Source of the DNA: Armillaria gallica
Taxonomy: Eukaryota; Basidiomycota; Agaricomycetes; Agaricales; Physalacriaceae
Length of the DNA: 64,000 nucleotides
Assembly (NCBI GenBank): GCA_037576215.1
Contig: JBANDB010000012.1
Coordinates: 620,001 to 684,000 of the forward strand
Reading direction: 5' to 3'
This document shows positions 57,647 through 64,000 of this stretch, in pieces (the first letter of the stretch is position 1; the number at the start of each line of letters is the position of its first letter). The notes under the pieces are model-generated. The model had not been told where the DNA came from, did not search any database, and saw only the letters and a list, made by a program, of their open reading frames with translations. The position numbers and the translations under genes were made by a program.

Positions 57647-59779
57647 TGGAGAAGAGGAAGGTACTAGATGGGTTCCTCCCCGCCTTTTATGCAAAAAAAA
57701 AAGTTCTGCCGAGATCATCGAATGTCAACGGATATAGTATGAAAGAAGACAACAGAATATCCACAAAATAATGACGATCAATCTTTCTTTTGTCCAAATC
57801 ACTTGCGCCCGCACTATCCATTTCATTTCGAGTCGGTTCTCCAAGGTTGCTCATACGCAAATGCACTTTGAATCAAGCGGAGAGTTGTCTCCATACATTT
57901 TCATAGTGTATCCATCTTTAGAGCACTCGAAACTATTAACGTACGGCGCCCCTGGTCAATTAGAAGCTCTCCGGAATTCTGCACCTTTGAATATGCCACG
58001 ACGAATGCCGTTTCTGTTGAAAGTCGAACTCGGTATATACCCGGCCCGATTACCTACTATATTTAGACTGCTTACCAGTAGATTACTTGACACTTCGTAC
58101 CTGAACAACCTACCTTTTGACCACCACGACGCTCGCTCCCTAAGCTCCCTCTATGCCCATAGTCCTGATTTCCAACAGTTTCCACAAACATCGTTTATGA
58201 AGTGCAGGAGCAACCTCATACTACACTAATAGTGCCACTGAAACACGGTATCAAGTCAAGTTTAATGCAAACAACATGCGGAAAACACCCACCGGTACTC
58301 AAAACTTGAAGTCATCGAGTGTACATTATAGCAAGCCGGAAAAAGGAAACCAGACTTCGACTGGTGACGAGCTGGACTTTGTTCCTTCCAAGTTCAAAGA
58401 CGCGTAAGAATAAAATTCTTCACACACGAACCTGGTGGAATTACTGAGGCGTAACGAGGCCTGTCAGCTCCTTGACGAAACTGCTAAATTGCCGAAATAC
58501 ATTGTGTGTCGTTTCGGATTCTACGCACTCGAGATCGAGCTTATCGAACTGCCGAACCTTACCACACACTCAGTACATTCAATATTCCTTACACGGTTTG
58601 CGTCCCTAGGACAAGCGTATGTCAGGATCCGATCTGTGTCCAATTAACACAAGTCTCGTTACCTTGCTTCTTTCATATTTTGGGATGTCGAGACCGAGGT
58701 GTCTTTCAAAATGATGGGACCATTTTCGTGGCGTCTCCCGTTATCCCTCCTCTGCCAGTATCTCGCCGAGTGGGACTGTTGAGGCTAAACAGTCACCCGC
58801 AAACCGTATTTAAACTTGAATATATTTTTCTGTATCCTTTAAACTCAATCAGGATCATTCTTAGATTTGCGGGGAGCACAGTTCACTCACCATTCGAAGA
58901 CTCGCAAGAGGAACATTGACATTAAGAGCGAGGGACGTCACAACATGAGGCGTCGTCCTCATAAAGAAGCTTAAGGCAATCAGGGTCCTCGAACAATGTC
59001 ATGCATGTTCGAAGCAGTCCTCGGTGGCGGTGAAATAGTTTCCTGCTTCAACAGTAACCCACCTCTGTCCTTCTGTGGTGGGGATAATCCCAGAAACTCC
59101 TGCCATGGACGCGAGCTCGATGGAACAAAAGGGGGTCAAGCTCGGCTTGCGAGTAGAGGTGCTAGTGACCGATTCGTCGTTGGAAATCCGGCGTCGAGAA
59201 CAAGGGGCGGGGCGAGAATATGGCGACGAGTTGAAGGCGCTTTGTAGGGTGAGCGTATGCGCTCAGCATCTTCGTGTGCGGAGCGCAGAGCTTGATTTTG
59301 GTGGAGCACGTTCCGATCGCGTTCTGTTTCAGAGCGCACACCCTCACGTTTTCTTAGCGCGCGCGTCCCTATCTCTCCACACACTACTCTACTTCTGTAA
59401 TCCTAGTCTACCCAATATCAATATATTCTTGTCCAACTACCGGTGCCCCCCTACGAGTGAATTATCAGTCTGCCGTCACGAGCATAGAGACAAGATCCTT
59501 ACCTTGAGCATGCCATTCAGTCCAAAAATTCGCCCCCAATCGTCTCTACATGATCCAGTCAGTTCCGTGTGCTGTTCGGCTATTTGGACCGAGTCAACGA
59601 ATAGCTGCCCAACGTTCAGTCTCTTGTCGATAAGACAGAGCAGAAAAGACTTACCACAGACACGGAATTGCCTCCACCAATCGTTACCGACAATATTCTT
59701 TAACTTGCCGTGCCGTCGAATATTTAATCATAGCGTTACCTCCCAGTCCACAAAATGACTTCAAAAGCTTACCATTCCA
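57647..59779. other. No supportable gene
   Basis: Plus-strand ORFs at 57771-58229, 58506-58919 and 59075-59758 are long enough to notice but have no domain, repeat or splice support on either strand. Confidence 0.35.
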
Positions 59780-61245
59780 CTCAACAAGAAGGTAATGACA
59801 TGAAACCTAGTACAGAGCGCATATGCAGCCTTGATCCAAGTTAGCTAAAATCAGAAAGATTGAGAATGATACCAAACACTGACGTGAAGACTCATTCAGC
59901 TCGTTGCGCAGGTTGCGGGCCCATCGAGAGTCGTACAAGCTACACAAAGGTTAGTTCCTGAAAAGTGTTACCGGGCGCAGGATACTCGGCCGATGGAGAA
60001 AAGAAAGAGTACGAATATCTGCTGCCATTGTAAGCTTCCACGTCATCGTAGTGAAGACGAAAGCTTACCTTCAAGTGAAGCAAAAGCAAGCAGAATTGTG
60101 GTGGTCAACACTCACCCCGAGCGTACAGCTGATTTTGCCGCAGCAACGCCTCGTTTAGTTCATTCCTCGATGGACAGCGTTGGACGTCGTCACTAGCCAT
60201 CGTGGCGGGACTTGGTAATGGCATTAAATCTAAAGTAAGTAAACTTCGTTAGTTAACTGCCGATAAATCAAAAGATTCATTTATTAACTTTGAATCACCA
60301 GGTCCGAGGCTGACACGTACCCCGGCTGTACGACCATTTTTGCAGCCTAAAAATACCCTAACGACGATTGTGACGCCCCGTCAACGCCTGGTATTGAAGC
60401 TTGATGTCCATAGGTGGTCGTCGAGAGCAGGTCCTTGGTACCGGGCCTGAGATCTACAGTAAGAACTCATCAGTGACTTGTCAATGGTACAGTCAAGGAT
60501 TCATTTATTCATTACCTGTGGGTTACCATACTCGAGCATAACTAGCATAATACTCGACGCCGTGTAAGCTTCAAAACCTGGAAGAAAAAAGCATGAGAAT
60601 CAAAAGATATGTTGAAAGGAATAGGGCAAGCTCACCGTGGCCGCTAATTCTCGCCGTCGTCGTCTCGGTCACTGCTACACATCCTCCCAACCCGAGAGAC
60701 CCCGCCAAGCTCGCTCGACGTTCGTATTTGATGAGGGGACGGTATGTCCAGCATCACTTCTTGTCACGACACGATTGTCGATGGTAAGGAGTGAAATCCT
60801 AATGTAAAGGGCAGATGAGTCAGCGAGAAGAGAGTAAGGGGCGAATGTACATACCTGGGATTGATCCTTTCCTTAGCTATCGGAAGCCCTTCTGTTGGGT
60901 ATTTCTTCGGCTTGTGTTGTTGGACTGATAAAGAAGAAGAAGATTAGCTTGAATCAAATAGAAAGCGGCAAACTTACCTCAAATGGTACACACTGAACAC
61001 AAGCATTCAAGCATGCATAAGATTAGACCTAGAAAAGGTTCAGATTAGTAGTTGTAACGGAAGGTAAAGGATTTTCTTACCATTAGCTTGCCGTACTGAA
61101 GATGGGCTGTCAAGCTCATTGCTTGATGTCGCCGTGGTAAGTGGAAGTGCCTAAGAAATGTTAGAAACGGACGAGATAAACTGGAAAGAGGAGATCAGGA
61201 TTCGGTGACACTAATCAAGCGGCTTGCGGCGCAGCCATGTGCAAG
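59780..61245 (-). CDS. Putative multi-exon gene or genes, unknown
   Basis: Exon-like pieces bounded by GT..AG sites on the minus strand: TTATSSNELDSPSSVRQANG (about 61145-61085), QHKPKKYPTEGLPIAKERIN (about 60925-60860), SLLTIDNRVVTRSDAGHTVP (about 60800-60740), MASDDVQRCPSRNELNEALL (start ATG about 60203) and LYDSRWARNLRNELNES (about 59940-59890). They may be one gene or two. The reading is by eye and uncertain; the family is unknown. Confidence 0.3.
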
Positions 61246-61429
61246 GTTCTCAAATCTGGTAAATAACTCTTATTATGCATCTTCAGTCTCCGTGGTTAAT
61301 GGGTGTTTTAGACAAATACAGACCGGTATGGTGACTCACTGCGCGCCGTTAAACAGTGTAAATAGGTAGCATGGTAGGACCCCGGAACCCAGACCATGAT
61401 CGTGCCGAGGAGACGGCCGATAACTGTCA

Positions 61430-61715
61430 GCGCCGCGGTATTGTGCAGTAGCACGCGGTATCATGCAGTAGGGAAAAGGATGGGGGTCAGGTATTGGTAG
61501 GTATGGGGATTGGCGATCAGGGACTGGTGGCTGTGGAGGAAAGCCGGGTCGGACACTATAAAAAGTGTCTAATACCCAGTAATACCGGGTAGTACCGAGT
61601 AGTACCGGGTAATACTTCCCAATACCGGGGAATACCTTTCAATACCTCAAAGTGTGAAAAAAGTGAGTGGTTGGTGATTTTTGTCTCTAAAATGACACCA
61701 TAATATACACAAGGC
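61430..61715. repeat. 10-bp minisatellite, second locus
   Basis: Eight units of AATACCGGGT type lie at 61571-61650, and TTGTGCAGTAGCACGCGGTA at 61441 matches the word at 55681. The end, ATTTTTGTCTCTAAAATGACACCAT, is an imperfect complement of the left border of the 55.6-kb locus. Confidence 0.7.
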
Positions 61716-62025
61716 AACAGGGTGTTACATAATTGACACGGGCGAAGTACACTGGTTCAGAACGACGGCTCTTTCGTCAGAGTATGATATGAGTGTTTGC
61801 CACAGGTGGGTCGATGTACCCAGTAAAGAAATGGAGTTAGATACTTGGAGAGCGATGCCCCGAGCTGTGCGCCAAAAAAACCTTTCAAAATATATGATTC
61901 CCTCAAGTCCACTAAACTGGATACTGGTGCCACGTTGCACCAAAGAGGTATTGGTGGCATCATGTATACTGAGATAGTAAAAGCAGCAAAGGCAGTGGTA
62001 GTGATAAAAATCTTTTACGGCGAAA

Positions 62026-62080
62026 GGATAGCAGGAGCTAGAATCGAACAAGCACCGCACGGAGATCCAATGCGCCATCC
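62026..62080 (-). tRNA. tRNA-like relic without an anticodon arm
   Basis: On the minus strand GGATGGC and GCTATCC form a 7-bp acceptor-like stem with one G-T pair. A-box-like TGGCGCATTGG and a T-arm GCTTGTTCGATTCTAGC are separated by about 15 nt only. Probably a pseudogene or SINE head. Confidence 0.4.
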
Positions 62081-62902
62081 TGTTGTGGAGTCATATACAT
62101 AACGCATCGAAATATCCGAACAGGGGTGTTATACAATTGAAGTACGGAATGACAGTTGCATTGATAACGATGAGGATGGTGTGTACGCGAGTAGGCTAAT
62201 GTGCCTAGTAAATGAACAAAGTCATATCCAACAAGAGAGCGACCGCCAGGACAGCACCACCAATATGTAAACCATTACAAGATGAAGGGGCGGTGACTGC
62301 GGCGGACGGTGGAGCACAGGTGGTGGAGCTTGACGAGGCTGCTGAGAGGTGGATCCGGATGCGGGGATTGGCATATCCAAAGGAGGACCTAGAAGGGTGC
62401 ATGGTGTGAACGAGGACTTGGAACGAAGAGCTTCATGTAGACCCGGAAGTCGATCATCAGCGACCGGTCATCTAAGGCATGAACCCGCCGAGCAGAACAG
62501 AAGACACTCGCACCTCACCCTCCTCTTTCTCACGCACCCCCATTCATCCAGACTCGACGTCAAGGAAACCCACGTCTCTCCCCATCTTTTCTATGGTGCC
62601 CCAAACAATTCTAAAGATGAAAAGGCGGACAGAACAGTCGCGTAGGCCACTGGGAAATATGTGAGATCAATATGCCAAAGTTGGCACCTCCCTGTATATC
62701 TGACAGTATTTCTCTCCATTTATTATGATCGCAGTAGCCTCGTGTTGGAACCTGGATTGAGTGTAGAGGGGAATGGGAAGAGGAAGAACACCATTTATTT
62801 TCCCACGGTAAAATGCAGATCGCCTTTCTGCTTCGCTGCAAAATCAAGTATTGATAATGTTCACGCGCCAAAAGTTTTTCAGAAAAGATCAATATCGTCT
62901 AT
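62081..62902. other. No supportable gene
   Basis: Short overlapping ORFs only. No domain or repeat is recognised. Confidence 0.35.
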
Positions 62903-62995
62903 TCCCCTTCAGCCGACTTGAACGACTGACTTGACTGAGTCGGATTGGCAGAGAAGTATACCACTGGCGCTCTCTACCGACTGAGCTAAGAGGGA
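62903..62995 (-). tRNA. tRNA pseudogene or intron-bearing tRNA, 93 nt
   Basis: On the minus strand it begins TCCCTCT, with a perfect D-arm GCTCAGTCGGTAGAGAGC, and ends with T-arm GTCGTTCAAGTCGGC and AAGGGGA. The acceptor stem pairs at five or six of seven positions. The middle is longer than a normal anticodon arm, so an intron or extra arm is possible; I cannot fix an anticodon. Its T-arm is nearly identical to that at 63548 and 55352. Confidence 0.4.
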
Positions 62996-64000
62996 CCTAC
63001 GTAGTTGTACCACACAGACATCCATGAAGGGCTTCTTAACGGTGTCAGTGCATGAATCGCGACAACATTTTCTTTATTTATTGGCATCGGATGCGTAACT
63101 GGTGCTCGAGTCTGAGAAACAAAACCCGCAAATCAGTTCCTTCACGACGTCCCACAAAAGATGCATCTCCCTCCTCGAGCTCTCAGGTCGAGGATAATGC
63201 TACGTGGTGAAGGCGGCGATGGTCACTAAATTACAAGGTCACGAGCGTATGCGGAGAGATGTCATCCCATCCATTCCCAGTGCCCAATTTCCGTGAACGA
63301 AAAAAAACTAACGCAAACGACTCACACCGGATGTCCCCGACTCGAACGAGGCGACCGCGTAGACGGGAATCCCGTTCAGCTATGGATCCTCTCACCGAAG
63401 AGCTGACTTGAACTAAGAATGGCACCAGTCAAAACATGCCAACGGTACAACTAAACCGAAGAAATAATTCAAGCCCGACTATTCAGAGACCTGAGATTAA
63501 TTCGCTCAGGCAAAGAATTTTCTCAAACGAGCGATTCAATAAATCCCTCTAGCCGACTTGAACGACTGGCTACTAATCTACCGGACAAACTAATAGGAAT
63601 ATATGCATGCAGAAGATGAGGATCAACCAGCGGTGGGACCGAAAGGTTAGAGCGGTTTTCCATAGGTCGAGAATAATGCCGAACATAGCAATGGTCATTG
63701 AATTACAAGATGAGATGGAACAGGCTTGGAGCGCGTGAGTGGCTCAAAGGAGGTCAAAATCGCCCACAGCTTGAAAGAACTACAGACTCGAAATTAGAGC
63801 AGCCTCAAGTAAAAGAAGAGATACGCGTACCTCTACTACCGATCCTCGTACCACCCGTCCGCACACCACACTGACTCTCCTTCCCAGTCCACCCCTTCCA
63901 ACTGTTGAGTCGATATGAACTCAGCGACTTGAACGTCTGTCTCAGCGGAGAAGAATCGGAGGGTGTGTCGTAGTAGGCGCCTAGAAGGTAGAGGCGGCGG
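62996..64000. other. Gene-poor end with more tRNA-like relics
   Basis: T-arm-like words on the minus strand occur near 63345 (CCCGACTCGAACGAGG), 63405 (GCTGACTTGAACTAAG), 63548 (AGCCGACTTGAACGACT) and 63920 (GCGACTTGAACGTC). None forms a full cloverleaf by eye. No gene is seen. Confidence 0.4.

Noticed and set aside
59075..59758. 227-codon plus-strand ORF
   Set aside because: No domain, biased composition or splice context; likely chance.

Overview
This is nuclear DNA of a filamentous basidiomycete, most likely an Agaricomycete. The evidence is many introns of about 47-70 bp with GT..AG ends and CTRAY-like branch points, plus protein families typical of mushrooms: a KDZ transposase with a CxC2 cysteine cluster, HET-domain, DUF6535 and DUF6534 7TM proteins, a P450 with AGHETT, and APH-like kinases. 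All family assignments come from reading translations by eye; no database search was possible.

Left part (1-8.8 kb) has no convincing gene. It holds an LTR-like inverted repeat (1-790 and 3215-4012) with one CpG-rich and one CpG-decayed arm, a tract packed with ACTAGT, a pair of structure-conserved hairpin motifs, a CCAGGT-rich tract, and a 953-bp TA-flanked MITE (7168-8120) carrying a second 399-bp MITE (7535-7933).

Middle part (8.3-22.6 kb) looks like one large KDZ transposon or a nest of related elements. CCTAGC-type repeats face each other at its two sides. Between them lie two minus-strand multi-exon genes (8.85-10.6 and 10.8-12.0 kb), captured fragments of host genes (a fatty acid synthase beta enoyl-reductase piece fused to a 26S proteasome Rpt ATPase piece), a ~50-bp hairpin repeat present four times, a plus-strand gene of a common Agaricomycete repeat family split by an insertion, and the KDZ transposase gene. 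Just beyond are a gag-like CCCH zinc-finger pseudogene and a HET-domain gene. Nearly every ORF from 8.8 to 25.9 kb is open except for single in-frame stops, almost all TGA, as expected from CGA to TGA decay at CpG.

Right part (26-64 kb) is more gene-like: a protein with tandem carbohydrate-binding-like domains, an unknown multi-exon gene, a cytochrome P450, two tandem APH-like kinase copies (one broken by a TAG), a 164-aa unknown protein, a 199-aa-plus unknown protein, an intact five-exon DUF6535 membrane protein (1166 aa by my splicing), and a DUF6534 7TM protein lying between two direct repeats of about 1 kb. The last 10 kb is gene-poor and holds 10-bp minisatellites and many degenerate tRNA-like sequences, several apparently lacking the anticodon arm.
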